A stretch of DNA of 64,000 nt from Halorarius litoreus. Its GTDB lineage: Archaea > Halobacteriota > Halobacteria > Halobacteriales > Haloarculaceae. Below the pieces are notes generated by a model, which saw nothing but the letters and a program-made list of their open reading frames with translations, did not search any database and was not told the origin of the DNA. The DNA is taken from positions 3,410,001 to 3,474,000 of the forward strand of contig NZ_CP101454.1 in assembly GCF_024362405.1 (NCBI RefSeq), given 5' to 3'. This document shows positions 16,739 to 25,755 of the stretch, in pieces (position 1 is the first letter of the stretch; every line of letters starts with the position of its first letter). The position numbers were made by a program, and so were the translations under genes.

Positions 16739-16813
16739 TGCGGAGCGACACGCAACAAGGACGTGGTGTTCGAGGCGGTGAAGGCGGCGGCCGAAGACGA
16801 CATCAACGCGTAG
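16739..16813 (+). pseudogene. possible short gene remnant (coding-like tail)
   Basis: Continuing in frame past the stop at 16736-16738 gives RNKDVVFEAVKAAAEDDINA and a TAG at 16811-16813. This amphipathic, acidic helix is typical of a haloarchaeal protein C terminus and has no start codon of its own. It may be the last 20 or so residues of a gene otherwise lost between its two neighbours. Origin not recognised. Confidence 0.25.
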
Positions 16814-16853
16814 GCGTCGACTCCCTGGGAAGCCCCGGCTCGAGTGAGTCGGG

Positions 16854-17300
16854 CTACGCCGTTGCCCGTCGCTCGAACGCGGCCAGTATCGGCTCCGGAA
16901 GGTCCATTTCCGCGATTTCGACGTCGACGTCGACCGCCGCGAGTTCTTCGGCGCCTGCCGGCGTCTTCTTCACGGCCGCGACGTGGTAGAGGTACGAGAG
17001 CCGGAGGAGCCACTCGGCGTGTGCGAAGTCGTCCGGCGACTCGATGTAGTAGGTGGTCCAGCCGGACTCCGTGAGTAGGTGGTGGATCCCCGTCTCGCCA
17101 GCCTCGACGAGCGTGTCGCGGAGCGGCCGGAAGTAGGCGATGTCCAGCATCCCCCACTCGTGGACGTGGCCGATCTCCCGGGGACCGACCCGGAACTCCG
17201 TCCCGCCGAACCGGTGGTCGCCGACGGTCACGCCCTCCCAGGTTTCGACGGTGTCGATGAGTCGCTCGACGGTCGCCCGAATCGCCTCTCTGGACGTCAT
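16854..17300 (-). CDS. DUF5519/luciferase-domain family protein
   Basis: 148 aa. The block GGTEFRVGPREIGHVHEWGM, LDIAYFRPLRDTLVEAGET, then SGWTTYYIESPDDFAHAEWL and LRLSYLY matches the small domain named after a fungal luciferase (PF17648), as remembered. No enzymatic activity has been shown for the prokaryotic members that I know of. It is compact and single-domain, without signal peptide or membrane segment. It lies 38 bp downstream of purL on the same strand, so it may be co-transcribed. Confidence 0.75.
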   Translation of the reverse strand: MTSREAIRATVERLIDTVETWEGVTVGDHRFGGTEFRVGPREIGHVHEWGMLDIAYFRPLRDTLVEAGETGIHHLLTESGWTTYYIESPDDFAHAEWLLRLSYLYHVAAVKKTPAGAEELAAVDVDVEIAEMDLPEPILAAFERRATA

Positions 17301-17338
17301 ACCAACCAGATACGCGACGCGAGGAGAAAAGTCGGCGC

Positions 17339-19459
17339 TCAGTCGAGTTCGCGTTCGATGGTCGCGCGGGCCGCGGCGATGTCAGCAGCGGCGTACTCGA
17401 TGGTCGTCCCATCGACCGACACCGAGAGCACCCCCGAGTCGTCGGTCGTCCCGAGTTCCGTGACCGGCGCCGTGTCGCCGACGAGTTCCCGGACCGCATC
17501 GGGATTCGTCGTCTCGACGACCGCCCGGCCGACGGCCTCCGAGAACAGCAACTCTTCGGTGAGGGCGTCGCCGTCGAGGCTGACCGAGACGCCAGCGTCG
17601 TCGGTGACCATCTCGGCGAGGGTGACGGCGAGCCCACCGTGCGAGACGTCGTGGACCGCGCTCGTGGCGTCGTCGTTGGCGACCGCCGCGATGGCCTCGA
17701 CGAGCGCACCTGGCTCGTCGGGGAGCGTCGGGAACGCGTCCGACCCGCCGAACGATGCGAGGTACTGCGAGCCGCCGAGCGCACCCGAGGGCGTGCCGAC
17801 GAGCAGGAGCGTGGCGTCGCCCTCGACGCCGGAGCCGGGTGCGTCGTAGCCGTCCTTCACGCCAGCGACGGCGAGCGTCGGCGTCGGGGGGACCGGCCCC
17901 GCCACGGAGTCGTTGTAGAGCGAGACGTTGCCGCCCACGACCGGCGTGTCGAGGTCGCGACACATATCCGCGAGGCCGTCGACGATGCCCCGGAAGCCGC
18001 CGTAGACGGCTGGCTTTTCGGGGTTGCCGCCGTTGAGACAGTCGACCGCGGCGAGGGGGGTCGCGCCCACGGCCGCGAGGTTCGTCACGTTCTCCAGCGC
18101 GACCGCGCGAGCGCCGTCGTACGGCGCGGCGGTCGTCCAGTTGGGGTCGGCGCCCGCGGAGAAGGCGAGCCCCTGGCCGGTCTCACGGATGGCGAGGAGT
18201 GCCGCGTCGTCGCCGGGGCGAAGCGAGGTGCGGACGCCGACCTCGTGGTCGTACTGTCGGTAGACCCACCGCTTGGAGGCGGTGTTGGGGTGTGCGAGCA
18301 GCGTCTCGAACGCCTCAACGGGGTCGACGTCGGGGAGGTCGCGCGTCTGTGCGGACGGCTCCTCGTGATCGAGGTCGTTCATCGGCGCACCCTCCGCGAG
18401 GTACTCGGCTTCGACGTCGACCACAGTCTCGCCCTCGAACGTGCAGACGTACCGCGACTCGGTCACCTCGCCGATGACCGAGCAGCCGAGGTCGTACTTC
18501 TCGGCGATCGCCTTCACCCGCTCGACGTTCTCCGGGCGCACCTCGTAGCACATCCGCTCCTGCGACTCGGCGAGGAGGATCTCGAGGGCGTTCATGTTCG
18601 GCTCGCGCTGGTGGACGCGCTCGAGTTCGATGTGCGCGCCGAGGTCGCCCTTCGCGATCATCTCGGAGGAGGCTCCACCGAGGCCGGCGGCCCCGAGGTC
18701 GCGAGCCGACTCGACGAGGTCGCCGTCGACGAGTTCCTCGTTCGCCTCGATGAGGAGTTTCTCGGCGTAGGGGTCGCCGACCTGCACGGCGGGCCGGTCC
18801 TCGGTCTCGGCATCCTCCGCGAGGTCCTCGCTGGCGAAGGAGGCGCCGCCGAGGCCGTCCCGGCCCGTCGCGTTCCCGAGGAGGACGAGCTCGTTGCCGA
18901 CTTCCTGGACCGCGGCGGTGACGAGTCGCTCGGCGTCGAGGAGACCGATGCAGGCGACGTTGACGAGCGGGTTCCCCTCGTAGTCCTCGTGGAAGGCGAC
19001 CGACCCCGTCACGGTCGGGACGCCGATGCAGTTGCCGTAGTGGGAGATGCCCTCGACGACGCCGTCGAGGAGGTACTGTGAGTGCTCGCGGTCGAACTCG
19101 CCGAAGTAGAGCGAGTCGGCGAGTGCGATGGGGTACGCGCCCATGCTCAGCGTGTCGCGGACGATGCCGCCCACCCCGGTCGCGGCGCCGTCGAACGGGT
19201 CGACGTACGACGGGTGGTTGTGGCTCTCGACACCCATCGTGATGTACGTGTTCTCGTCGAGCGCGACGACGGCGGCGTCGTCACCGGGGCCGATGACGAC
19301 CTGCTCACCCTCGCTGTCGAACGCCGACAGCAGCGGGCGCGAGGAACGGTACGCGCAGTGTTCGCTCCAGAGGTTCTCGAACAGTGCCTCCTCCGCGGGG
19401 GTCGGGTCGCGACCCAGCTCGGCGACCACGAGCTGGCGGTCCGACGGCGACAGAGTCAT
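17339..19459 (-). CDS. purL: phosphoribosylformylglycinamidine synthase subunit PurL
   Basis: 706 aa, the length of the small PurL that works with separate PurS and PurQ. It starts [20 protein letters not shown] and has the N-terminal signature [19 protein letters not shown], the ATP-site segment [35 protein letters not shown], and in the C-terminal half [12 protein letters not shown], a conserved PurM/PurL-fold motif. It uses ATP and glutamine-derived ammonia to convert FGAR to FGAM in purine synthesis. PurS and PurQ are not in the window. Confidence 0.96.
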   Translation of the reverse strand: MTLSPSDRQLVVAELGRDPTPAEEALFENLWSEHCAYRSSRPLLSAFDSEGEQVVIGPGDDAAVVALDENTYITMGVESHNHPSYVDPFDGAATGVGGIVRDTLSMGAYPIALADSLYFGEFDREHSQYLLDGVVEGISHYGNCIGVPTVTGSVAFHEDYEGNPLVNVACIGLLDAERLVTAAVQEVGNELVLLGNATGRDGLGGASFASEDLAEDAETEDRPAVQVGDPYAEKLLIEANEELVDGDLVESARDLGAAGLGGASSEMIAKGDLGAHIELERVHQREPNMNALEILLAESQERMCYEVRPENVERVKAIAEKYDLGCSVIGEVTESRYVCTFEGETVVDVEAEYLAEGAPMNDLDHEEPSAQTRDLPDVDPVEAFETLLAHPNTASKRWVYRQYDHEVGVRTSLRPGDDAALLAIRETGQGLAFSAGADPNWTTAAPYDGARAVALENVTNLAAVGATPLAAVDCLNGGNPEKPAVYGGFRGIVDGLADMCRDLDTPVVGGNVSLYNDSVAGPVPPTPTLAVAGVKDGYDAPGSGVEGDATLLLVGTPSGALGGSQYLASFGGSDAFPTLPDEPGALVEAIAAVANDDATSAVHDVSHGGLAVTLAEMVTDDAGVSVSLDGDALTEELLFSEAVGRAVVETTNPDAVRELVGDTAPVTELGTTDDSGVLSVSVDGTTIEYAAADIAAARATIERELD

Positions 19460-19616
19460 TCATCTGTTTGCTACCTTCGGTGCGATAAATCGCTTTTCAT
19501 GTGCACGTTCGTGGATTGGTCGTGGCCGTGGACGCCAGCGAGCGTGGCAGGCGAGGAGGACGTTGGCCGGCGTGACGTGGGTGGGCACTTTTGCCAGTCG
19601 AGCCAGTAACGACCGT

Positions 19617-20465
19617 GTGCGCTCCGTCCTCCTCGTCGCGGTAGTGGTGCTCGCGGGCTGTAGTGGCCTCGGTGGCGTCGGTGGCCTCGACGCTGACTCC
19701 GGAGGGGAGACGCCGACGCTCACGCCAGTCCCGGTTGTCGAACCGACGCCGCGCGACACACCGGAAAGCACAGGCGAAACGACACTCTCGCCGGGTATCG
19801 ACATCCACGGGGTGCAGGACCCGTTCGCGGTCGCAGCGACGCATACGACTGGTCTCTCGAACCGATCGTTCCGGTTCGTCGACGTGCTGACGGTCCGCGA
19901 TACGGCGGGAGACCTCCAGTACCGAACCGTCAGGACCGCGGCGGTCGGAACGGAGCGGTTCACGCTCTCCCGGACGGTGCGGTTGGCCCCGAACGCCTCC
20001 GTCACCCAGCCGGCGGGGAGGTTCGACCTGTACTCCGACGGCGACCGGTTCGTGGCGCGGTTCAGCGACGCGAACGAGACCTCGTACGCGGAGGCGTCGG
20101 GCGACGAGTACGTCCGTCAGCGCGAACTCTACAACCCCCCACCGTACCAGGGGCGACTGTTCGCAGTGTTCGCGGTGCCCGAGGAGTGGCGCGTCGGGCG
20201 ACCGGGGTGGAAAGCGGCCCCCGAGTCGCTACAACTCATCGGCTACGCCAACGAGACGCGGCCCGGACCGCTGGGGCCGGGCGCGACCGCCCGAAACCTC
20301 ACCGTCGCCGCGTTCGTCACGGACGGCGTCGTCACCACGTGGACGGTCCAGTACGACACGCTCGTCGACGGCGAACCGGTCGCTGTCCTCCAGAGCGTTC
20401 GCTACACGGATATCGGCCAGACCACCGTCAGTCGCCCGCCGTGGTACGACGACGCGGCGGAATGA
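19617..20465 (+). CDS. secreted lipoprotein, uncharacterised haloarchaeal family
   Basis: 282 aa. The GTG at 19617 gives MRSVLLVAVVVLAGCSGLGG: a short positive n-region, a hydrophobic core and the lipobox LAGC with Cys at about residue 15, so it should be lipid-anchored outside the cell. A Thr/Pro/Glu-rich linker follows (residues about 25-60), then a globular beta-rich domain to the end with several NxS/T sequons (SNRSFRF, PNASV, RNLTV) for possible N-glycosylation. The layout resembles haloarchaeal lipoproteins that may bind or carry something, but no domain is recognised. Confidence 0.75.
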   Translation: MRSVLLVAVVVLAGCSGLGGVGGLDADSGGETPTLTPVPVVEPTPRDTPESTGETTLSPGIDIHGVQDPFAVAATHTTGLSNRSFRFVDVLTVRDTAGDLQYRTVRTAAVGTERFTLSRTVRLAPNASVTQPAGRFDLYSDGDRFVARFSDANETSYAEASGDEYVRQRELYNPPPYQGRLFAVFAVPEEWRVGRPGWKAAPESLQLIGYANETRPGPLGPGATARNLTVAAFVTDGVVTTWTVQYDTLVDGEPVAVLQSVRYTDIGQTTVSRPPWYDDAAE

Positions 20466-20508
20466 GCGAATCGGGGCCCTTTTCTCTCCCCCGCCGCTAT
20501 CACGACTC

Positions 20509-21192
20509 GTGCTGCAGGCCGAGCTCCACTGCCACTCCTCGCTCTCCTACGACGGGCGTGACCCCGTCGACCTGTTGCTCGGTCAGGCGAAAGCCGTCGG
20601 GCTCGACGCACTCGCCGTGACTGACCACGACGAGATCGACGCCTCCATCACCGCGGCGAAACGCGCACCGGACTACGGTCTCATCGGTATCCCCGGGATG
20701 GAGGTGACGAGTGAGGCCGGCCACGTCCTCGCGCTCGGTATCGAGGAACTCGTTCCGCCGGGGTTACCGTTCGACGAGACCCTCGACCGCATCCGCGCAC
20801 AGGGCGGTATCGCGGTCATCCCCCACCCGTTCCAGAAGTCTCGCCACGGCGTCGCCGCCCACATCACGAGCAAGCAACTCGCGGGTGCCGACGCCATCGA
20901 GGTGTACAACTCCCGGCTGCTGACGGGCCGGTCGAACCGCCGAGCCGAGCGGTTCGCCGCTGCCCACAACTGCCCGATGACGGCCGGGAGCGACGCCCAC
21001 ATCGCGGAGATGGTCGGGCAGGCCGTCACCGAGATCGACGCCGAGGAGCCGAGTGTCGACGCCATCCTCGACGCTGTCCGCGACGGCCGCACGTCGGTCA
21101 TGGGCAAGCGGACGCCGTGGCGCATCAGCTTCCGCCAGTTCGGCGGGGGCGTCCTCCGCCGGGTGAAACGCGCGCTGCTGTACCCGTTCTGA
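20509..21192 (+). CDS. PHP-domain phosphoesterase
   Basis: 227 aa from GTG 20509. All PHP metal motifs are present in order: ELHCHSSLSYDG (HxH, residues 5-9), AVTDHDEID, GMEVTSEAGHVLALG (Glu and His), VIPHPFQ, and TAGSDAH near residue 165. This is the trinuclear-metal fold of histidinol phosphatase, the YciV 5'-3' exonuclease/AMP phosphatase and the polymerase PHP domain. At this size it is most like the stand-alone nucleotide/phosphoesterase branch. The downstream asparagine-synthase-like gene starts 2 nt after its stop, suggesting a two-gene operon. Confidence 0.87.
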   Translation: MLQAELHCHSSLSYDGRDPVDLLLGQAKAVGLDALAVTDHDEIDASITAAKRAPDYGLIGIPGMEVTSEAGHVLALGIEELVPPGLPFDETLDRIRAQGGIAVIPHPFQKSRHGVAAHITSKQLAGADAIEVYNSRLLTGRSNRRAERFAAAHNCPMTAGSDAHIAEMVGQAVTEIDAEEPSVDAILDAVRDGRTSVMGKRTPWRISFRQFGGGVLRRVKRALLYPF

Positions 21193-21194
21193 CC

Positions 21195-22262
21195 GTGCGC
21201 GGTGCTGCTCCCGAGTTCGTTCGCGACGCCATCGACCGCGACGACCCCTTGCCAGGGAGCTACGGCTTCGCGGGCGAACTCGACGACAGAGTCGTCCGCG
21301 ACGTGCTCGGCCGCGAACTCGTCTACACCGAGCGCGACGACCCGACGGTGTGGAGCCACGACCCAGACGCGCTCGACGCACCGTCGCTCGTCCCAGCGGG
21401 CCACGCCCGGGGTTCGAAGGGGGACGAGCGCCTCTGGACGCTCCCAGACCCCGCGCCAGTCAATGACCACGCGGAAGCCGTCGCGGCCGTCCGGTCGGCG
21501 CTCGTGGCGGCTGTCGACGGTGCCATCGACGACGAGACGCCGGTCGCGTTCTCCGGGGGCGTCGACTCCGCCGCGGTCGCGGGTCGCCACGACGGTCCGC
21601 TGTACGTCGCGGGGTTCGAGGGGTGTCACGACGTCGCCGCCGCGGAGTCAGCGGCCGACGCGATGGACCGACCTGTCGAGATGGTCGAGATAACCCACGA
21701 CGACCTCCGGCGCGCCACCCCTGAGGTCGCCCGCGCCATCGGCCGCTCGAACGCGATGGACGTCGCCATCGCCCTGCCCCTCTTTCTCGTCGCCGAGCGG
21801 GTCGCCGCCGATGGGTACGATAGGCTCGCAGTGGGACAGGGCGCCGACGAACTGTTCGGCGGCTACGCGAAGGTCGCGAACTACGACGACGACCGCCGGG
21901 TCGACGCCGCGTCGGTGCGGGAAGCGCGCCGCGACACCGTCCTGACGCTCCCGGGCCAGCTGGAGCGTGACCTCCGGGCGCTCCGCGCGGCGGGCGTCGA
22001 ACCGGTCGCCCCCCTCCTGCACGACGACGTGGTCGACGCGGCGTTACAGCTCCCCGACGCCCTGCTCGTCGACGGAGACGAGCGAAAGGTCGCGCTCCGC
22101 CGCGCGGCCGACTTCCTGCCCGAGACGGTCAGTGAGCGTGACAAGAAGGCCGTCCAGTACGGCACGTACGTCTCCCGGGAACTCGACCGGCTCGCGCGAC
22201 AGAACGGCTTCAAGCGTCGGATGGGCGACCATGTCTCGAAGTACGTCGACTCGTTACTTTGA
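21195..22262 (+). CDS. asparagine-synthase-like ATP-dependent amidotransferase without glutaminase domain
   Basis: 355 aa from GTG 21195. The PP-loop VAFSGGVDSAAVAG (117-130) binds ATP, and AVGQGADELFGGYAKV is the conserved synthase-domain signature. KKAVQYGTYVSRE near the end also matches AsnB-type domains. The first 100 residues retain only a remnant of the glutaminase-domain end (RDVLGRELVYTERDDPT...), with no N-terminal Cys nucleophile. It would therefore use free ammonia or a partner protein, or transfer another amine. The PHP gene immediately upstream may be a functional partner. Substrate unknown. Confidence 0.82.
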   Translation: MRGAAPEFVRDAIDRDDPLPGSYGFAGELDDRVVRDVLGRELVYTERDDPTVWSHDPDALDAPSLVPAGHARGSKGDERLWTLPDPAPVNDHAEAVAAVRSALVAAVDGAIDDETPVAFSGGVDSAAVAGRHDGPLYVAGFEGCHDVAAAESAADAMDRPVEMVEITHDDLRRATPEVARAIGRSNAMDVAIALPLFLVAERVAADGYDRLAVGQGADELFGGYAKVANYDDDRRVDAASVREARRDTVLTLPGQLERDLRALRAAGVEPVAPLLHDDVVDAALQLPDALLVDGDERKVALRRAADFLPETVSERDKKAVQYGTYVSRELDRLARQNGFKRRMGDHVSKYVDSLL

Positions 22263-22730
22263 AACCGTCTCGATAGCTCGCTTCCCGACCTCCACGACGT
22301 CCGTCGGCAGTTCGCCGGCACGCGCGTCGAGTTCCTCGGCGGTGAACCACTCCCAGACCTCCGGGTGGGCCTCGTCGTCGCCGGCCGGGTCGACCTCGCG
22401 AGTGTCGGCTTGCCCGTAGAACACGAAGTCGACGTGCTGGTGACCGACCTGGCCGCTCTCGTGGACGTTGATGTCTTCGAGCAGGAAGTGCTGGGGCTCG
22501 GGAATAGACCGGGCGGCGTCACTCTCGATGGTTCCGTGAGGGGCGACGAGGTCCACCTCCAGCCCGGTCTCCTCGTGGCACTCGCGGAGCGCGGCCTCGT
22601 GCGGGAGTTCGTCGCGGTCGATGTGTCCCCCCGGCGGGAGCCACATGCCCAGGCGGTCGTGTTCGTGTAGCAACGTTGCGCCGTCACAGACGGGGTAGAC
22701 CGTCGCGACGAAGTGGCGAGTCGTCTCCAT
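22254..22730 (-). CDS. NUDIX hydrolase
   Basis: 158 aa. The Nudix box is GHIDRDELPHEAALRECHEE followed by TGL, fitting G-x5-E-x7-R-E-U-x-E-E-x-G-U exactly, with the usual preceding LPPGG. It cleaves a nucleoside diphosphate linked to another moiety. The particular substrate cannot be predicted. It is convergent with the asparagine-synthase-like gene and overlaps its end by 9 bp. Acidic residues dominate the C-terminal half (TRE.., DDEAHPEVWEWFTAEEL). Confidence 0.9.
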   Translation of the reverse strand: METTRHFVATVYPVCDGATLLHEHDRLGMWLPPGGHIDRDELPHEAALRECHEETGLEVDLVAPHGTIESDAARSIPEPQHFLLEDINVHESGQVGHQHVDFVFYGQADTREVDPAGDDEAHPEVWEWFTAEELDARAGELPTDVVEVGKRAIETVSK

Positions 22731-22771
22731 ACCGGTGGCTCACAGGGACGCTGTATCAGGGTTTCCACTCC

Positions 22772-23020
22772 TCACTGCACGTCCGAGAGGTCGACGATGC
22801 CCTCGCGCATCGCCACGAGTAGCTTGTGGCTCTCCGAGAGGTCGGCCCAGTTGTCGGGCCGGGCGTCCTCCGGGACCTGCTCGACCTTCGCGAGCAGGTC
22901 CGCGCGGACGTAGTGGTCGAACCCGCAGTCGTTCTCGCAGTTGCGGACGATAGAGGGGACGCGGTAGTTCCGCTGGACGGTGTTCCCGCAGTCTGGACAG
23001 ACGTAGTCGTAGGTCGCCAT
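22772..23020 (-). CDS. zinc-ribbon protein translationally coupled to tfb
   Basis: 82 aa. Cys8, Cys11, Cys28 and Cys32 (YVCPDCG... NCENDCG) form a zinc ribbon in the first half. The rest is helical and ends MREGIVDLSDVQ. Its start overlaps the TFB stop as TGATG on the same strand, so translation is likely coupled and expression tied to that of a general transcription factor. Whether it binds nucleic acid or protein is unknown. Confidence 0.8.
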   Translation of the reverse strand: MATYDYVCPDCGNTVQRNYRVPSIVRNCENDCGFDHYVRADLLAKVEQVPEDARPDNWADLSESHKLLVAMREGIVDLSDVQ

Positions 23021-23991
23021 CAGGCCGCGATACCGTCGTCTGCCTCCAGCAGCTCGTGGTAGCGGTTGCGGATGGTGACCTCGGAGATGTTCGCCACCTC
23101 GCTCACCTCGCTCTGGGTGACCTTCTCGTTCGTCAGGAGGGAGGCGGCGTAGACGGCAGCCGCAGCGAGCCCCACGGGCGACTTCCCGGAGTGGATGCCC
23201 TTCTCCTTCGCGCTCTTCAGCAGCTGTCGGGCGCGACGTTCGGCCTCGTCGGAGAGGTCGAGGTCGCTGGCGAACCGCGGCACGTAGCTCTCGGGGTCGG
23301 CGGGCTGGATTTCGAGGTTCAGCTCGCGGACGACGTAGCGGTAGGTGCGGGCGATCTCGTCCTTGTCGACGCGGCTGACGCTCGTGATTTCGTCGAGCGA
23401 CCGGGGCGTGCCGGCCTGCCGGGCCGCGGCGTACAGCGACGCGGTGGCGACGCCTTCGATGCTGCGGCCAGGCAGGAGGTTCTCGTCGAGCGCGCGGCGG
23501 TAGATGACACTCGCGGTCTCACGGACGTTCTCCGGGAGGCCGAGCGCCGACGCCATCCGGTCGATTTCCCCGAGCGCCTGCTTCAGGTTCCGCTCCTTGG
23601 AGTCGCGCGTGCGGAACCGCTCGTTCCAGGTTCGCAGGCGCTGCATCTTCTGGCGCTGTTTCGAGCTCAGGGAGTTGCCGTAGGCGTCCTTGTCCTGCCA
23701 GCCGATGTTGGTCGACAGCCCCTTGTCGTGCATCATGTTCGTCGTCGGGGCGCCCACACGAGATTTCTCGTCCTTCTCGGCGGCGTCGAACGCACGCCAC
23801 TCGGGGCCGCGGTCGATGTTGTCCTCCTCGATGACGAGGCCACACTCCGAACACACCGTCTCGCCGTGTTCGGTGTCGGTCGCGAGCTTGCCGCCACACT
23901 CGGGGCAGACGAGTTCGTCGCTCTCCTCCTCCTGCGTCTCGGACTCCGTATCCTGGTCGCGCTGGAAGCGTCTGACGTTTGTGTCTGACAT
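23020..23991 (-). CDS. tfb: transcription initiation factor IIB (TFB)
   Basis: 323 aa. The N-terminal zinc ribbon has Cys29/Cys32 and Cys47/Cys50, the B-finger/linker region includes RGPEWRAFDAAEKDEKSRVG, and two cyclin-like repeats follow, the first with RSIEGVATASLYAAARQAGT and the second with GKSPVGLAAAAVYAAS. TSVSRV and the final EVANISEVTIRNRYHELLE contain the helix-turn-helix that contacts BRE. It recruits RNA polymerase to TATA-bound TBP. Haloarchaea usually have several tfb genes, and which paralogue this is cannot be told here. A TATA-like GATTTTAAG lies about 65 nt upstream on the minus strand. Confidence 0.96.
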   Translation of the reverse strand: MSDTNVRRFQRDQDTESETQEEESDELVCPECGGKLATDTEHGETVCSECGLVIEEDNIDRGPEWRAFDAAEKDEKSRVGAPTTNMMHDKGLSTNIGWQDKDAYGNSLSSKQRQKMQRLRTWNERFRTRDSKERNLKQALGEIDRMASALGLPENVRETASVIYRRALDENLLPGRSIEGVATASLYAAARQAGTPRSLDEITSVSRVDKDEIARTYRYVVRELNLEIQPADPESYVPRFASDLDLSDEAERRARQLLKSAKEKGIHSGKSPVGLAAAAVYAASLLTNEKVTQSEVSEVANISEVTIRNRYHELLEADDGIAA

Positions 23992-24119
23992 AGTACTGGT
24001 CGCGGGGTACCGCAGCAGAACCGCTCTCTACTCTTTTGTTGGGTCCAAGCCGACTTAAAATCTGGGGCCGCTTGCGGGCGCTTTCGCCGGATTCCGCCGC
24101 GTATCCGAAACCCTTAGTG

Positions 24120-24140
24120 CCGGCGCGGGGCTTGCGCCGG
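24120..24140 (+). promoter_or_regulatory. 7-bp hairpin immediately before the gatC start codon
   Basis: CCGGCGC (24120-24126) and GCGCCGG (24134-24140) are perfectly complementary around GGGGCTT, and the loop ends 1 nt before the ATG of gatC at 24142. If this is transcribed it would form a very stable stem touching the initiation site. An alternative is a DNA operator over the start of a leaderless transcript. Confidence 0.4.
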
Positions 24141-24141
24141 T

Positions 24142-24408
24142 ATGGTTGACCACGAGGAGGTCGAACACGTCGCGTCGCTGGCGCGGGTCCACCTCGCCGA
24201 CGACGAGATCGAGCGGTTCGCCGCCCAGTTCGACGACATCCTCGGGTACTTCGACGCGCTCGACGAGGTACCCGAAGTCGAACGTGAGGCGGATCTCGCG
24301 AACGTGTTCCGTCCGGACGAGGTTCGCGAGGGGCTGACACAGGCGGAGGCGCTCCAGAACGCGCCCGAATCCGAGGACGGCTACTTCAAGGGGCCGAAGG
24401 TGTCATGA
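24142..24408 (+). CDS. gatC: Asp/Glu-tRNA amidotransferase subunit C (GatC)
   Basis: 88 aa beginning MVDHEEVEHVASLARVHLAD, the standard GatC opening, followed by the FDDILGYFDALDEVPEVE helix-turn region that wraps around GatA, and ending with the DGYFKGPKV tail typical of the family. It stabilises the GatCAB complex that converts Glu-tRNA(Gln) or Asp-tRNA(Asn) to the amide form. It overlaps gatA by 4 bp (ATGA). gatB is not in the window. Confidence 0.95.
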   Translation: MVDHEEVEHVASLARVHLADDEIERFAAQFDDILGYFDALDEVPEVEREADLANVFRPDEVREGLTQAEALQNAPESEDGYFKGPKVS

Positions 24409-25685
24409 GCACGGACGACGACCTCAACGCCTTCATCACTCGCGAGGAGATCCAGGCGACCGACGACGGCCCGCTCTCGGGCCTCACCGTCGCGGTCAAG
24501 GACAACATCTCCACCGAGGGCGTCCGGACGACCTGTGGGTCGAACATGCTCGCGGACTACGTCCCGCCGTACGACGCCACGGTCGTGACTCGACTCAAGG
24601 AAGCGGGCGCCACTATCGTCGGGAAGGCGAACATGGACGAGTTCGGGATGGGCACCACGACCGAGACGTCGGCGTTCGGGCCCACGCGCAACCCCGTCGA
24701 CACCGACCGGGTTCCCGGAGGGTCGTCGGGTGGCTCAGCAGCCGCCGTCGCCGCCGGCGAGGCCGACCTCGCGCTCGGGACGGACACGGGCGGGTCGGTC
24801 CGCTGTCCCGCCGCGTTCTGTGGCGTCGTGGGGATCAAGCCCACCTACGGGCTCGTCTCCCGCTACGGTCTGGTCGCGTACGCCAACTCGCTCGAACAGA
24901 TCGGCCCCATCGCACCCAGCGTCGAGGAAGCCGCCGAACTGCTGGACGTCATCGCGGGTCCCGACCCGAACGACGGGACGACCCGAGAGGAGGGTGCCGA
25001 CAGCGACTACGCGAATGCCGCCGACGGCGACGTCGAGGGCCTCTCCATCGGCGTTCCCACCGAACTCGTCGAGGGGGCCGACGAGGGTGTCAAAGCCGCG
25101 TTCGACGCGGCGCTCGACGAACTCGAAGCACAGGGCGCCGAGTACCACGAGGTGTCGCTTCCGTCCGTCGAGACCGCGGTACAGGCGTACTACGTCATCG
25201 CGATGGGGGAGGCGTCCTCGAACCTCGCGCGGTTCGACGGCGTCCGCTACGGGGTTTCGGGCGGCTACGAGGGCAACTGGAACGAGTCGTTCGCCAACGC
25301 TCGCGAGGAAGGGTTCGGTGAGGAGGTCAAGCGGCGCGTCCTCCTCGGCACCTACGCGCTCTCGGCTGGCTACCACGACAAGTACTACAAGAAGGCACAG
25401 GACGCCCGTGCCTGGGTGAAACAGGACTTCGACGAGGCGTTCGAGTCCGTGGACGTTATCGCGTCCCCGACGATGCCCACGCCGCCGTTCAAACTCGGTG
25501 AGAGCCTCGACGACCCGCTGCAGATGTACCTCGCGGACGCGAACACCGTCCCCGTGAACCTCGCGAACCTCCCGGCCATCTCCGTGCCCGCCGGCGAAAC
25601 CGACGAGGGGCCGGTTGGCCTCCAGCTCGTCGGCCCGGCGTTCGGCGAGGAGACCATCGTCCGCGCCGCGTCGGCGCTGGAGTAA
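24405..25685 (+). CDS. gatA: Asp/Glu-tRNA amidotransferase subunit A (GatA)
   Basis: 426-aa amidase-signature enzyme that releases ammonia from glutamine for GatB. The Ser-cisSer-Lys triad elements are AVKDN (Lys about residue 30), GGSSGGSAAAVAAGE and TDTGGSVRCPAAFCGVVGIK, followed by PTYGLVSRYGLVAYANSLEQ, all close to the family consensus. Further C-terminal blocks are VNLANLPAISVPAG and PVGLQLVGPAFGE. It is slightly shorter at the N terminus than bacterial GatA, as usual in haloarchaea. Overlap with gatC implies translational coupling. Confidence 0.96.
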   Translation: MSTDDDLNAFITREEIQATDDGPLSGLTVAVKDNISTEGVRTTCGSNMLADYVPPYDATVVTRLKEAGATIVGKANMDEFGMGTTTETSAFGPTRNPVDTDRVPGGSSGGSAAAVAAGEADLALGTDTGGSVRCPAAFCGVVGIKPTYGLVSRYGLVAYANSLEQIGPIAPSVEEAAELLDVIAGPDPNDGTTREEGADSDYANAADGDVEGLSIGVPTELVEGADEGVKAAFDAALDELEAQGAEYHEVSLPSVETAVQAYYVIAMGEASSNLARFDGVRYGVSGGYEGNWNESFANAREEGFGEEVKRRVLLGTYALSAGYHDKYYKKAQDARAWVKQDFDEAFESVDVIASPTMPTPPFKLGESLDDPLQMYLADANTVPVNLANLPAISVPAGETDEGPVGLQLVGPAFGEETIVRAASALE

Positions 25686-25755
25686 TCGCGGCATACCGTG
25701 ACACGGCCGGGTAACGCTCTTGTCTCCCCTCCCCGACGTCCAGGCGGGGTTCCCG

